64,000 nt of DNA, from positions 62,001-126,000 of the forward strand of contig NBAY01000064.1 in assembly GCA_002794775.1 (NCBI GenBank), written 5' to 3'. This document shows positions 36,373-48,749 of the stretch, one piece after another. Made by a program: the position numbers and the translations under genes. The notes beneath the pieces were generated by a model. That model searched no databases. It was not told the origin of the DNA and worked only from the letters and a program-made list of their open reading frames with translations. The stretch's first letter is position 1, and the number at the start of each line of letters is the position of its first letter. The DNA is from Porodaedalea pini. Its lineage: Eukaryota > Basidiomycota > Agaricomycetes > Hymenochaetales > Hymenochaetaceae.

Positions 36373-38758
36373 ATGGATTCTAGGATCCCAGACAATGCTT
36401 TCGAACCGCCCTACCCAAAAAAAAAAAAAAAAGGTCCTGGTCGCACACTCGGTCTCGGCTATGATTTTGTCGGCAAGCACATAGAGATCCAGCTTGGACG
36501 GCTCGCGGAGATGTTGGGGAAAGGGCCACGGAAGACAGCGATTAGGATCGAGCGCCACCGATCGAAGGCTGTTGGTCTTCGGGCTGGCAGTTGGAAGATT
36601 AAAGACAAGAACGCGAAGATCGAGAAGAACTGCAGCCATCTGCTTAGATATGTACAGTATGTCTTCCAGAGCCTACCGATGATCCAATATGAACACTAAA
36701 TTCTAGATCGAGTGTCGCGTCAACGAAACTGCAAGCTCTGGACCATATCACTCGCTTTGCGGTAGAGGACCAATTCGTTCGCAACGTCCTCCTTGCAAAG
36801 GATGCAGTATCCATTATAGATCCATTGCAACTCTGGGATTCCCCCTGGGCCGACTTTTCTCCAACGCTACTGGTTAGCTCTCGAAAAGCTCTAATCTCGC
36901 TGACTGATACAGAAGTCAATATTATCGCACAGGAAATTGCTGCCATGATACACGAATCGAAATTTGACTACTTGGATGACCAAGTACGCAGGTTTCAGAG
37001 TTATTTTCGGTTCGTTGAACATTATCGGGTTGCGAATTCAGCATTCAATTATGTTCTGTGATCACAGGGACCCGGACCGAGCATTTCTCGTCGTCCGCCA
37101 TCTCGAGCGCTTGCATGTTAGTATACCTTATACCCTCTTGGAATTTCACCTCGGAAACATTCTACTCAAATTCATTGCGGACTTTGATGAATGTTTTTCA
37201 AGACATTTTGAATGGAATGTACTCGGTAAGCTGATTTTGCGGCACACAAACGCTATTTTACTAGATAATCGACATCAGTTTTTTACGATCATATCAGGCG
37301 GAGTCATAGCTCCCATAATGGAACTGATTGTACGGTAAGTAACGAAGAGAATCCATCACCCAGGAGTTGTGAGGAACCGTACCATGTTGTACTGATTTCT
37401 TCGTTCCAGATACCCAGAAAGGCTTCCCCAGACGATCGGCTCGAACTTCTTCTCTTGGTTCTCAGCTTTTGATAATACGGAGTATGATGTCAACCCTCGT
37501 CATGCCCATCTCACATACTGCCTCCTACTCGGGATCGCCAATGCGAATAAGCTTGACACAAATGACTGCCTCCAGTTTGATTCGGCCGAGTTGCAGGGGT
37601 TGTATCCCCATCCCGCTGTACAGCCGCTCCTTTACAGGCTTACCTGTCCACCGGACATCTTACTTGGTCAGATTGTTGCAATCCGATACCAGTTCAAGAA
37701 CTCAGAGTCTTTGGATCAGTTTTTAACACCAATAGTCATCGAGTCAGAAGAGCTGGAATACCTATGCACGCAGCTATCTCAATATGTTGACAGGTACTGT
37801 TTCGTCTACCATATCATTCTTTCATTTGCCTGACGATCTGAGCCTCTAGCGAAGATGAACTGGTTTGCCACCGCGCCCTACATGCCTTCAAGTACTTGCT
37901 TTCGACTGATATTTATTGCCGAAGGGCGTCATTTCATGCACTGTCTACTACTCGGCTCGCTCAAACTAGCGATTTTTGGCTTTTGGTAGAAGAGTCGGAG
38001 AAGAAATGCATCCCGGCTGTCGATACAAGTACTTTCCATATAATTACTCGCCACTGCACCGATAGCGGTGGTTTACTACATATTTGCGACAGTGTGAGTC
38101 TTTATCTCTTTGCAAGGAAGGTTGCTGATTGGAGGTGAGCGTCACGTAGTATTTGGCTTATTGTGACGGAATCGAAGGGACAGAACAGATCCTGGAATTT
38201 TCGAGGGAGGGCGTGCTTGAGCTTCACATACCACGCGGCACATGCTTCTCCACTGCAGGACACCTCCCACTTCTTGCTGGGGTCACTGCCACGGGCGAGA
38301 AAGCGTATATCGCCCGGCCAGTGAGCAAGAGCAAACAATACGGCGATGACATCGCGGTCACGGAAGGGACGAAGCCTGAAGATTTGCGTATGTGGGAGTA
38401 CGCTCCATATCCCACGAAGAGAAAGGTTGTCCCCCTTTACCTTGTCGTATACGTCCTACGATATGCACTAGATGCGTATATGCGATGCGAGCGCTTCACG
38501 CGTCAAGCTTCTAAAAGCGAAGCTGGTCTCGACGCGACAGGCCCATATTCCTGGAAGACCCTTATTACGGACCAGGAGGCGAATATGGATAGTATTGCAT
38601 CCCATTATCTTGAGATTCATCAAGAATCTGTTTTGGAGGAGGAGGAAGAGGTGGCCGACTATGAGGTCGAAGAATCGAGTATCGCAGAACAGGAGACGAC
38701 AGATGAGGAGTGGGAGACGCCGGATGAGTGGGAAAGTGTGGACATCACATTTGAATAG
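36373..38758 (+). CDS. Unknown-family protein, intact copy 2
   Basis: About 550-600 residues in at least six exons: 36373-36656, 36707 to about 36991, about 37072-37335 (ending ELIVR), about 37411-37792 (YPERLPQTIG to QYVDR), about 37850-38093 (EDELVCHRAL to HICDS) and about 38155-38758. The N-terminal part is basic (GKGPRKTAIRIERHRSKAV, KIKDKNAKIEKNC). A16 after PPYP encodes five Lys. The middle is mostly helical without transmembrane segments. The C-terminal exon has a GHLPLLAGVTATGEKAYIA stretch and ends in a strongly acidic tail (EEEEEVADYEVEESS, DEEWETPDEWESVDITFE). I do not recognise a family. It always sits just downstream of an RBR ligase gene or fragment. Exon 2 to 3 splicing is uncertain. 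Confidence 0.72.
36417..36432 (+). repeat. A16 homopolymer inside the coding exon
   Basis: Sixteen A after PPYP codons; as read it keeps the frame (CCA, five AAA, GGT). The paralogous exon at about 24160 has ordinary sequence here (AACCTTCCTGGT). A change of one A would destroy the protein, so the length matters. Confidence 0.9.
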
Positions 38759-40007
38759 TTTTACTCCTCTGAAGACATGTCCCGACAGCCCATGTAGACG
38801 ACGAGAAAATATTTATTGCTCGTTACCGGTCTGTATCTGGTTTGGATATAGAATACACGAATGGTGGGGTTATTCTGACATAAATGCATTTTACAATGTA
38901 ACTGAAGTAGCAAGGGTATATGGAACCTGTCGACCTTTGCTGAATGTGATCCGAGGAAAGGCAGCCATGGCGAGTGCGATCAGTCATATAACCATTAATA
39001 TTCTGACAGGCTGATCCTGTGCATTGCCCAGCAATTTCACTAGCGATGCACGGCCGAGGGTGAAAGATGTCGGTAAACCAGCAGCTCTTTTCGGTGAAGG
39101 GCAGAGAGCTCGTCTATAGCCATCACTGCGACAAAGCCAAGAAATTCAATCACCGTCGTAAGGTATTGACCAAGGCGTTACAGTCGTGGGGGACGCCTGC
39201 CGGAGGCAATGGTGTTAGCTATGCTTGGACTAACCCGAAATGCCTATTAGACGAGGGGAAAAGAAAGATGGAATACAGAAGTACACGGCGACGCCGATAG
39301 CAGCACGCTCGGGCGAGGTGCGGACACATGCGAGGAGCGTACATTTGGCAGCGAGATAACTACGCGCGACCCTCCCACTGCTTTTTGACATGAGCGACAG
39401 GAAGAGGGGTAAGAGACCTCCGGCCTCATATGTATGAAATGATCTTTTTGCTTGGATTTGCGATAATAAAATTTCCTACCGTTGTTAATGGCCAGCGCGG
39501 GCTCTTTTGGAAATTGGGAAGAGGCCTGTCCGCTCGTGCAGCACCACCCAAGGCGTGGAGCATAGCTCGTTCCTTCGCGTATGCGTGCCGGACATATTTA
39601 AAGATGCAAGTGCATTATCATTCATTGATTTCCATGTCGATGTTGTTCAAAAGTAGTCTTCAGAGCAGCAAAAACATTTTCAGAGAAAAAAAAAGGCCGC
39701 CGCTGACAGTTTCGTTCCGCTGTACCGATCCATTGATCTATGCTGTTCCTTGATTATCGAAAGAGTAGCCTTTCCTCTTGTAGACTTGTGCGGTTATTTA
39801 CAAGGAGGCAAGACTGGCACCGTCGCCAAAGATGCACAGAAGAAGGAAATATTAATCTTCGATGGCGCGTTGACCTAAGCAAACGTGACTTTCAACCCTA
39901 ACCTTTTAGTCGTGAGACTCTGTTCCATATATGGAAACTATGATCAACCAATCGAGTCGAGTGCGTTTCTCTGTTCCGAGACCAAGTGACCTCCTCCATC
40001 CTCCTTC
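38759..40007. other. Intergenic; one small unsupported open frame
   Basis: A 77-codon plus-strand frame at 39067-39300 (MSVNQQLFSVKG to STRRRR) has no recognisable feature and no splice context. The stretch 39900-40007 should hold the promoter of the complex I gene. Nothing else seen. Confidence 0.4.
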
Positions 40008-41606
40008 ATGCTCAACCGCGCAGGGAAAGGTATGCTCCTTTACAATAGTCAAATTTTATGTAGATTCTGAAAACAAATGCTTGCCTCAGCTGTGTCGCGG
40101 CCGCTCCGAACAAAGTTCGGACGGTCGTTTGCGACTGTCGCAGACCCGCCGGTCCGCAGATATGGCGGTCTGAAAGACCAGGACAGGATATTCCAGAATG
40201 CATATTGTCGACACGACCATGGCTTGAAGGGTGCTCAGGTACGTTTCTGAAATTGGGTGCTCAAAAAAATAAGTTGTAACGCTGTATTGCAGTCTCGGGG
40301 AGATTGGCACCGTACAAAAGACATCCTCCTCAAGGGTGATTCGTGGATTATCCAGACGATCAAGGACTCCGGTTTACGAGGTCGAGGCGGGGCTGGCTTT
40401 CCGTCGGGTCTGAAATGGAGTTTCATGAATAAGCCTGGTTGGGAGAAGGACCCGCGTCCGCGCTACCTCGTCGTCAACGCGGATGAGGGTGAGCCCGGGA
40501 CCTGCAAGGACCGCGAGATTCTGCGCGGTGACCCGCACAAGCTTGTCGAGGGCTGCCTCGTCGCTGGCCGTGCGATGAATGCGACTGCAGCGTACATCTA
40601 CATCCGTGGAGAGTTCTTCCTGGAGGCGTCTCACCTTCAGCAGGCCATCAACGAAGCGTACAAGGCGGGGCTGATTGGGAAGAACGCATGCGGGAGCGGA
40701 TACAGTTTTGACGTATATCTCCACCGGGGTGCCGGTGCATATGTGTGCGGTGAGGAGACTGCGTTGATTGAGAGTCTGGAGGGGAAGCAGGGCAAACCGC
40801 GTCTGAAGCCGCCGTTCCCCGCCGACGTCGGCCTCTTTGGTTGCCCAAGCACTGTTGCAAACGTTGAGACAGTCGCCGTTTCTCCTACCATCTGCCGACG
40901 CGGTTCCAGCTGGTTCTCTAGCTTCGGCCGTGAGCGCAATCAGGGTACGAAGCTATTCTGTATCTCCGGCCATGTGAACAACCCTTGCGTCGTCGAAGAG
41001 GAGATGAGCATCCCGCTCAAGGAGCTCATCGAGCGTCACTGTGGTGGTGTGCGCGGTGGGTGGGATAACCTGCTCGGCATTGTCCCGGGAGGAAGTTCCG
41101 TACCCGTCCTCCCAATTGACAAGTGCGCTGAGGTGCTCATGGACTTTGACTCGCTCAAGGACGCGCAATCGGGTCTCGGAACGGGTGCAGTCATCGTCAT
41201 GGACAAGTCGACCGATATCGTCGCGGCGATCGCGCGCTTCGCACACTTCTACAAACACGAGTCGTGCGGACAGTGCACGCCGTGCCGCGAGGGCACGACG
41301 TGGATGATGAAGATGATGGACCGCTTCGTCGAGGGTCGGGGCCACCGCCGTGAGATCGACATGCTGCTCGAGCTTTCGAAGCAGGTCGAAGGCCGTACGA
41401 TCTGCGCGCTCGGCGACGCTGCTGCGTGGCCCATCCAGGGTCTCATGCGCCACTTCCGTCCGGAGGTCGAGCGTCGCATTGATGCTTACCGTACACAGCA
41501 CGGTCCCGTCCTCTTTGGCGGACGCTTGAAGAGCGAAACCGGTGACCCGACGTTGGCACTGCCGGATAACTTGGGTGCGAACCTCGTGGAGGAGCCAAGG
41601 GCGTAG
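40008..41606 (+). CDS. nuo51: NADH:ubiquinone oxidoreductase 51 kDa subunit (complex I, flavoprotein 1)
   Basis: Exon 1 is only 22 nt (40008-40029, MLNRAGK plus one base). Exon 2 (about 40090-40240) carries the rest of an Arg-rich mitochondrial presequence and [15 protein letters not shown]. The last exon (40294-41606) holds the core. FMN/NADH site: [16 protein letters not shown] and [31 protein letters not shown]; the N3 iron-sulfur cluster motif [13 protein letters not shown] with its fourth Cys in the [10 protein letters not shown] region. About 490 residues, full length. It oxidises NADH on the matrix arm of complex I and passes electrons through FMN to the Fe-S chain. The GC-rich codon use contrasts with the flanking transposon DNA. 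No lesion seen. Confidence 0.97.
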
Positions 41607-42110
41607 ACAGCGTGTGTAGGACGCAATAATATTTTTTTCTGAACACAACAAGAACATTGAGCGCCCTCTCAAGAGAGCCTTTTTCTTCGAAGTCAGATCG
41701 ATATAGTGGCAAGGGGGTCACGCAGAACAACGAGTTATATCATCATAAAGTCGGTTCTGCTGAGATTTGATGGTGTTATATATATATACATCATGCCGCT
41801 TTGGAAACTGACGGAGTAAATAAACCAAGACAAAAAAAATATGAGCATTAATATTGATGTTTTGCGAGATCTTCGGCGGACCACCGCCTCGTTGACCAAT
41901 CTAAACAAAGTTCTGAGATATATCTAAATAGCTCTCCCAACCTATCATGTCGCAACCCCCTCAAGCAGACGTTTCCGAGTTTTTCGAAATGTCCTCGTTG
42001 GAAACTTGTTTGTAATCGAAAGAAGGTTACTCAAAGACGTTCCCACGAATACAAAATCAACGTCGTAACTTCCTTGCTTCTGGCTTACAAGCGATTCATG
42101 TCTTCGTGCC
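41607..42110. other. Intergenic spacer between two plus-strand housekeeping genes
   Basis: About 500 bp, AT-rich, holding the 3' UTR of the complex I gene and the promoter of the pfs2 gene. A TATATATATA run lies near 41778-41787. Nothing else seen. Confidence 0.4.
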
Positions 42111-44190
42111 ATGGACGCGCTCCCCGTCCTCCTGCCGTCTTCCTCCCTTCCGCGCGTGTCATCAAATGATTGGACGCCGACGCGGTACACTGCACCCCCA
42201 CAGCCGCCACCTGCAGAGGAACAACGTTCGGAAATCGCGCTAGCTGCCGCACGTCAGCTGCTCGATGGCAAGGCGCTAAAGAAGACGCGTCCGCGCCGGA
42301 CGGTTGACTATGGCGGGTCTATGGGCCGCTGGATACTCGTGCGTTACAATTTGATTTTATGTATTGGAAGGTGCTTATATATCATGGTGTAGAATAGGAA
42401 GTGCCGACCGAATCCACGCTATGTCCCGTATATCGGGCCTGCCCCGCCGTTCATCATCGACGTGCGTATTACGCTCAGTATCGAAAATAATTTGCTAACC
42501 GAAATGCAACATAGCTTCTTCCGCCAGCTGCTTACCCGCAGACTCCCGCAACATCCTTAACGACTAAATTCATCCACACTTCGACGAACAAAATCCGATG
42601 TCCCGTCAACTGCGTCGCCTGGACACCCGAAGGGCGGCGTGTTCTTACTGGCAGCACGTCGGGAGAATTCACGCTCTGGAATGGACTGACCTTTAACTTC
42701 GAGACGATTCTTCAGGCACACGATGTCGCTGTTCGCGCACTGTCGTTCTCCCGCGCAGGCGCGTATCTTGCGAGTGCGGACCAGAGCGGCGTCATCAAGT
42801 ACTTCCAGCCAAATATGAATAACCTGACGGCGTGGCAGGGTCATCGGGAAGCAGTGCGGGAGATCAGCTTTTCGCCAGATGATGCGCGGTTTGCAACGGC
42901 GAGCGACGACTCGACGGTACGAATATGGGATTTTGAAGAGAGCAAGGAGGAGCGCGTTTTGTCCGGTTCGTTACTCTACGATACTTCAGCATGATTATTT
43001 ATACTGAGAAATTTGTAGGACACGGTTGGGATGTGCGATGTGTACAATGGCACCCGACGAAGGGCCTCCTCGTTTCTGGCAGCAAAGACAACCTCGTGAA
43101 GTTCTGGGACCCTCGCACTGGAACCTGTCTCTCTACTCTGTCTGTCTTCTCTTTTTCAAAAATTCTTCACTATAACTTCTCATATGTGCATAACAGGCAT
43201 CATCATAAAAACACAATCCAAGCTCTCACTTGGTCGCCTAATGGTGATTTCGTCGCGACGGGATCCAGGGATCAGACAGTACGGCTCTTTGATATCCGGG
43301 CGATGAAAGAATTCCGCGTCCTCAAAGGCCATAAGAAGGAGGTTTGCTGTAAGTCATATACAAATAGAAGTCTCCAGGTTTGCTCATGATCATGATCATT
43401 CTCTGCAGCCTTGGCATGGCATCCCGTTCATCCCATCGTTGTCTCGGGCGGCTCAGAAGGCTCGATCCTCTACTGGGACGTCGATGCTCCTGACTCTCCC
43501 CCTTCCGTACCATCGGCCTCGCAAACCTACTCCTCTTCCTCCCAGCCTCCCGCTCAATCCCAGACCGCCGATGGACCCCGTGCAACGCTCTCACAAGCGC
43601 ACGACAGCAACGTATGGGCACTCGCCTTCCACCCACTCGGCCATCTCCTCGCGAGTGCCTCCAATGACCATACGACACGCTTTTGGGCGCGCGAGCGCCC
43701 CGGAGACTCTGGCTCAACGTTCTCCGGCGGCGGAGTGCGGCCGCCGGAGGGGCAAGAGGAAGAAGAGGATGCCGAAGAGGACGGGGATGGAATGGCGGTA
43801 CCTGGACTGGGAGGCGCGTGGTGGGGCAAGGAGGAAGATATGCTCACACTACCTGGGTTTTCTGGTCCCGCAGCCGCTGGGGCGGGTGCTGGCCCAGCTG
43901 CAGACGAAGGGATCCCTGGGATACCAGGCTTTGGACGTGCCTCGGGGACACCTGTATCATCACAGCAGGACGATGGACGCGTCTCGCACCGCCAGGGTGC
44001 GCCGTTGCCCAGTCAGGAGGATATGATGTTCGCAGACGTCAGCGGCGGAGGCAGTGGCGAGTGGGGAGGAGGGGGCAGCCAGAACGGACAGGCACATGGC
44101 GGGCATCGTGATCGCGGGCATGGAAATAGAGGCGGCTTTGGGAGCGGGCGCGGGAATCGTTATGGTCCGAAGCGGGGTGGGCGGTATTAA
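42111..44190 (+). CDS. pfs2: Polyadenylation factor subunit, WD40 protein (Pfs2/WDR33)
   Basis: Start [12 protein letters not shown] at 42111. The N-terminal block [17 protein letters not shown], then [19 protein letters not shown] (after an intron at about 42340-42390), is the characteristic Pfs2/WDR33 entry into the propeller. At least six WD repeats follow: [139 protein letters not shown]. The tail is Gly/Arg-rich ([19 protein letters not shown]). The protein belongs to the nuclear cleavage and polyadenylation machinery, where WDR33 helps read the AAUAAA signal. Five or six small introns; stop TAA at 44188-44190. Confidence 0.93.
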
Positions 44191-44914
44191 TACTATACAA
44201 TCCTGTTGCTGATTACCTGTTTGTTGTGTATGCATGCCTTCCTTCCGACTTGACGCGCGTAGAATTTCTTCAAATGCAGTTGTATCCCCCTTGCTTGGAT
44301 GAAAAATTGCGAGTACTCAGAAGGAAAAATATTGTATTGGTACTGATTGCTCTCTGCGCCGGCCTCTTGAAAGACAACGCATTGTCTATTGTCCCCTGAC
44401 CTTGCAATGCACACAAAAATTGATGGATCACCCACTCCTCGTTTGTCGACTCCGGTTTCACCACCCTCAACTCCCTCTTTATGGGGACAGAAAACATTCC
44501 CTTCCTTTCCAAACCAGCTAAAGAAATCGATGTCGGGCCATACTATTCTTTCAGGTCGTAAAGTGAAACATGGATTATAACTTTGGGGTGCTGGTCGAAA
44601 ATCTTTTAGGGATTTGGACGTGTGGCGTCGATACCGGCATCGCTATCGAGAGAGGACGCAAAGTGATGACATCGCATGTATGCCGTCGCTGAGTAGCGTA
44701 GGGACGTATACGATGAGATAAAGGTGGACTACTTTCTTCCTTTTCCCTGGATAGTCCAGAGCATAGCCTCGCATGCATGTTTTGTGCCTTCAGTAACCGC
44801 AATCTTGATGTAGGCTATGGTATCCGCTCTTGCTCACAGACAGGGAAACATATGCTGTTCGCCACCAACAGTGGACCCAGCAAAAAGTGGATAGAATTCC
44901 GATATTACTAACTG
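44191..44914. other. Intergenic, no gene seen
   Basis: 3' flank of the pfs2 gene passing into transposon-derived DNA. Short frames here show no family features. Confidence 0.4.
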
Positions 44915-45413
44915 TATGACTATACCAATATCTCCTGCAAGTTTGAAGCCAATCCATGCAGTATTCATGGTGCAGCAGTGAGGTTTGTGTTCCACTCTTG
45001 TTCATGCTGCAAGGATGGAAAGAGCTCAAAGTGGAACACAAACCTTGCTGCTGCACCATGAATACTGAATGGATTGGCTTCAAACTTACAGGAGATGTTA
45101 GTATAGTCATATACTTAATTTAAAGACACAGGAAAGAATTTTATAGGTAGATGTAGGGGAGCCATAATTTTTGAATCTCAGTGGAAATGGGTGAGAGAAC
45201 AGACTGGCCACACTTGTTTGATCTCTACCCACCTACACAGTCAATGTATTGCTCCCCATTTTACATATTTCTGCTCCTGAGAATTGTGCTGAGCAGGTAC
45301 TGTGCAGAATTTACAGAGAAAATCAACATTTACTCTATTTTTTCGACATTTTGGCTCTGATGCAGCTCACTTCATGTGCCATGCACGTGTCACAGGACTT
45401 ATGAAAATGGCTG
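44915..45413. mobile_element. Palindromic foldback element A, copy 3 (left arm truncated)
   Basis: The right arm is complete, ending GGCTG at 45413 before TA. Only the inner 80 bp or so of the left arm remains (TATGACTATACCAATATC...). Spacer about 44995-45020, shorter than in the other copies. More diverged than copies 1 and 2, so probably older. Confidence 0.88.
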
Positions 45414-47749
45414 TAATATCATACTGAACTATCAAAGGATATTTGAGCTTGATATGCCCAAAGTGTGTGCAATTCAAGACCACCATGCATTTCTGCTCCT
45501 ACATATTCTCAGCACTAGTAGTACTAGTGTTTAAGATCCATATTGCTTCCTTTTTAGCTTTTTCATATTTATTAATTTTCATCTTTGTATTTGTAAGGTG
45601 GGTAATCTCCTCATCAGAAAGCTTCCTTGATTTCGCCTCGAGGAGCAGTGCATCTACCTCTTTCTGCTTGCCATTAATATTCTGCCATTCTCTGAGCATA
45701 TTCAAGATTTTGTTCACCAGGCAGTGAAATTTTCTTCTGTTTTTTGGGTTGCCTTTCTCAATACTGTTCAATTATTCACACTTCTCTTCCATTTGTGCTT
45801 TGTACTTCTTTGCTTTTTCTAGATCATTTTCAGCTTCTGCAACTCCTTCTCCTGCAACTTTGCAGACAATGTCCGTGAAGTTTAGAGTGTGTCCTTTTGA
45901 AAGTAAATCTGGAAGAATACTGGGTCTGGGATTGGAATGAATTGTACTAGTAGAAGCCCACCTATGTTGCTTTCCTGAGTCACCCTGCACTGTGCCCATG
46001 CTGTGTTGGTGTCCTGTAGTTGCCATGCTTTTGAAAGGTGTCTGCTTTGACTTCTGGTATACCAAATGGCTCCCTTGTCACCATTCTTTTATTCTGTTTT
46101 CGAAGTGCAAAGTTGATTCTGCAGAGTGTGTGACTTGGCTCATTATGTGAGTGAATGCTTTGCATTGCAATGCAATGCAATGTAACCTATTCTACACCAT
46201 GGCACATAGCTAAATGTGTTCTCTGACTTGTCAAGGCTGATTTGCATGACATGGGAGTGCAATACAAATCAGAATAGGCAATTCCTGTGGTGAAAGCCAA
46301 GCCTGATCCTGCATTTATTGCATTGACAATGTAAGCAATATATACTATATGAATTGCATAGTCAGCAGTGGATTATTTTGCTTTCTTGGCTGGCAGCAAT
46401 GAGAACTGGCACTCTATGTGGTGACACTTAGGCATTTCACAGTGCTGACAGGCTCTGAGTCTGAAGGACAATATATGCATTGATTGAGTACTAAGTCTGT
46501 CTCTGTTGCCCCAAGTTTCCCAACAATGGGCTTCCTCAGAGACATACATAGGTTGCACTACACTGAAAGTGCTAGAAAAGAGAGAGAAGAAGGTGCATAT
46601 TAAGAATCCACTGGGGAAACCTTGAGTAAACTAGCCTCAAGAAAGCTGCAAAGGAAATGCAGAGGGACCAGACTATCCAGCAATCCACTGATAGATCTAG
46701 TGAATATGTCAGCCTTGGCCCTGGTAAGTTTTGCTGGCAATGCTGTTGAGTCTATTAGCATATGATAGATCAGGTAGGTCTATGAGGAGGAACATCTGAG
46801 CCAGGCAATTGTGACAAAATTTGAGAATATAGGGAATTTGACTGAGATGAACTCAATGTCTGGCTTGCCACCCTGCCAGGCTATGTGGAAATGCTGTGTG
46901 AACAGGTGAGACAACTTCAGGGCACAAGGCAGATTTGCAGTAGTCACTGAGACCATCCATGATGGCTTTCTCGAGCTCAACAATATCTATGTACATTGTA
47001 GCAATACCTCATGAGCTCTCAAGCTGAAATTCTTGATTGCTAAAGTCCATAACATTAGGGAGGAGGACTGGCTTCACTACATACAGCATGCTGTGATGCA
47101 AATTGAGGGAACTTTGAAGGAGTTGGAAGGAAAAATTAATGATGCTATGTTCGCTTGCACTATGCTTGCACAAAAGCAACAGTTCTATGCAATCTTGGTA
47201 GATGATTGGGAGCTTTGTGAGGGTGGGAATTCATACATGCACCCGAGCTCCCTGCTAGATGAAACTTTGAAACATCTTTGGGAATGTGCAGTGGTTAAGG
47301 CCACAATGAAGTTCCCAAGCTACAGGGAGGACCTAAAAACACTGCTCTGTATTGTGACAACTGATTTCACAAATTTTGAAGTCGACACTGCTGTGGCACC
47401 CATGGACCTGCCACCTGCAACTGCAGTGCCTCAGCAGCCTCAATGGTAAATTATTCCTCTCCTTGGTTTCATGACTTTGCTTTTGTTCTTTATGCAAACA
47501 TTTCCTTCATCTTATATAGTCCGCTTGTAACAGTGATCAAAAAGTGAACAAATGACAATTTAGAGCTTATTTATAAATCTACATATCCCTAGCAGTCCTA
47601 GCCAATTCATCTGAGCACATCATCAGAGGATTTCACTTGAGAATTGAGGGTAGCTACACACCAGGGCCAGTGGACATACCTGCAGTGTTGGTAGAAGGCT
47701 CAACAGTCATTTGCACTAATTGACATAATCCATCTGTAAAGCTATGCAT
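45414..47749. other. Decayed coding scraps, unidentified
   Basis: The minus strand at 46065-45499 encodes two adjoining helical, Lys/Glu-rich stretches (AEAENDLEKAKKYKAQMEEKCE and LLLEAKSRKLSDEEITHL) that look like a coiled coil. The minus strand at about 46460 has CQHCEMPKCHHIEC, a possible zinc-binding box. The plus strand at 47033-47449 has a 138-codon frame (EEDWLHYIQHAVMQIEGTLKELEGK to PATAVPQQPQW). None is a family I recognise; they may be remains of a mobile element. Confidence 0.4.
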
Positions 47750-48490
47750 ACACCACAACATCTCCTCCTTCTTCTGGCAGGGCAAGTCATCAAAGTCGAG
47801 TTTTGAGTGGTGAGAAGGCCAATTCAATTGGATTGAAATCTGGAGAGTACACAGGAAGAGATTTCAAGCTTCATGCCACTAGACACATGATTACAGAATG
47901 CATCAGTGCTGGAGCAATGCATGGGAGGAAAAAGCACTGCACCTGGATTCAATCAACTCACAAATTTCATTTGACTTGTGGATAGCACAGTTGTCCATGA
48001 CAATGACTGAGTTTGGTCCTGGAAAAGGTTCCATATGATTGAGGAGACATGTGATGAAAGTGGTAAAGGATTCTGTATTGAATGAGCCTTCCAAGATGAT
48101 GCAGTTGAGCATTCCATCAAGAGAGATTGCTGGAAGAATTGAATACCTGGAGGGAGTTTGACATATGACACCCTGAGGTATGACAGGACTACGTGTACCT
48201 CTTTCCCCTGGCAAAAAACTGTTTGTGGCTGGCTTGATGCCTGCATAAAGCTCATGCCTTTTTTCTCAAGAAAGTGAGATGGTTGCAAGCACTTTTGTCA
48301 ACAAACATCAGCTGTTCAGCTTCGTATTTCTCGCTGATTTTGAGACAATATTGTATTTGCACAGTCTTGCTGCATTTGTGTGCCTTCTTTGAAATCTTCG
48401 ACCAGGCTAGACTTGGGCTCAACTAGTTGAAAACAAAAGACCATACCCTTTTCATAGTGAATCCAGCCCATTCCAACATCCTCCATATCA
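47750..48490 (-). pseudogene. Tc1/mariner-type transposase (DDE_3), decayed
   Basis: Minus-strand pieces in order, in shifting frames: QLMFVDES region with first acidic residue (about 48310), RGKR-like segment, YSILPAISLDGMLNCIILEG (about 48140-48080), FNTESFTTFITCLLNHM, NSVIVMDNCAIHKS (second Asp, about 48000) and YSPDFNPIELAFS (final acidic residue, about 47840). The order and motifs match agaricomycete Tc1-like transposases with a DDE_3 core. Several stops and frameshifts. The terminal inverted repeats of its element were not found. Confidence 0.85.
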
Positions 48491-48749
48491 TAGAGTCTGA
48501 AACATATTTACCAGAAGATGCTGAAAGGTGATAGTACAGGTCTACAGGCAGACTCGGACCTGGTTGAGTTCAGCCACTGGGGGTTCACTCTAATGTTTCT
48601 GATGGAGGGGATAGTGTCAGGAAGTGTAGGGAAGTGTAGGGGAATAGTTGGGGCTAGGTGTTGACTCAGGGATGTGAGTACAAAGGGTGACTGGCAAAAT
48701 GTGCCTAAATGCAGTTGGAGAACAAAGAGCAACTTTAATCTTGACAACC

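Noticed and set aside
38200..38400. DM9/DUF3421-like repeat in the unknown protein
   Set aside because: A short GHLPLLAGVTATGEKAYIA stretch resembles it loosely, but no second repeat or conserved pattern is present.
40953..41672. 239-codon open frame antisense to the complex I gene
   Set aside because: It mirrors GC-rich, strongly biased codons of the plus-strand gene, has no family features and no splice context.
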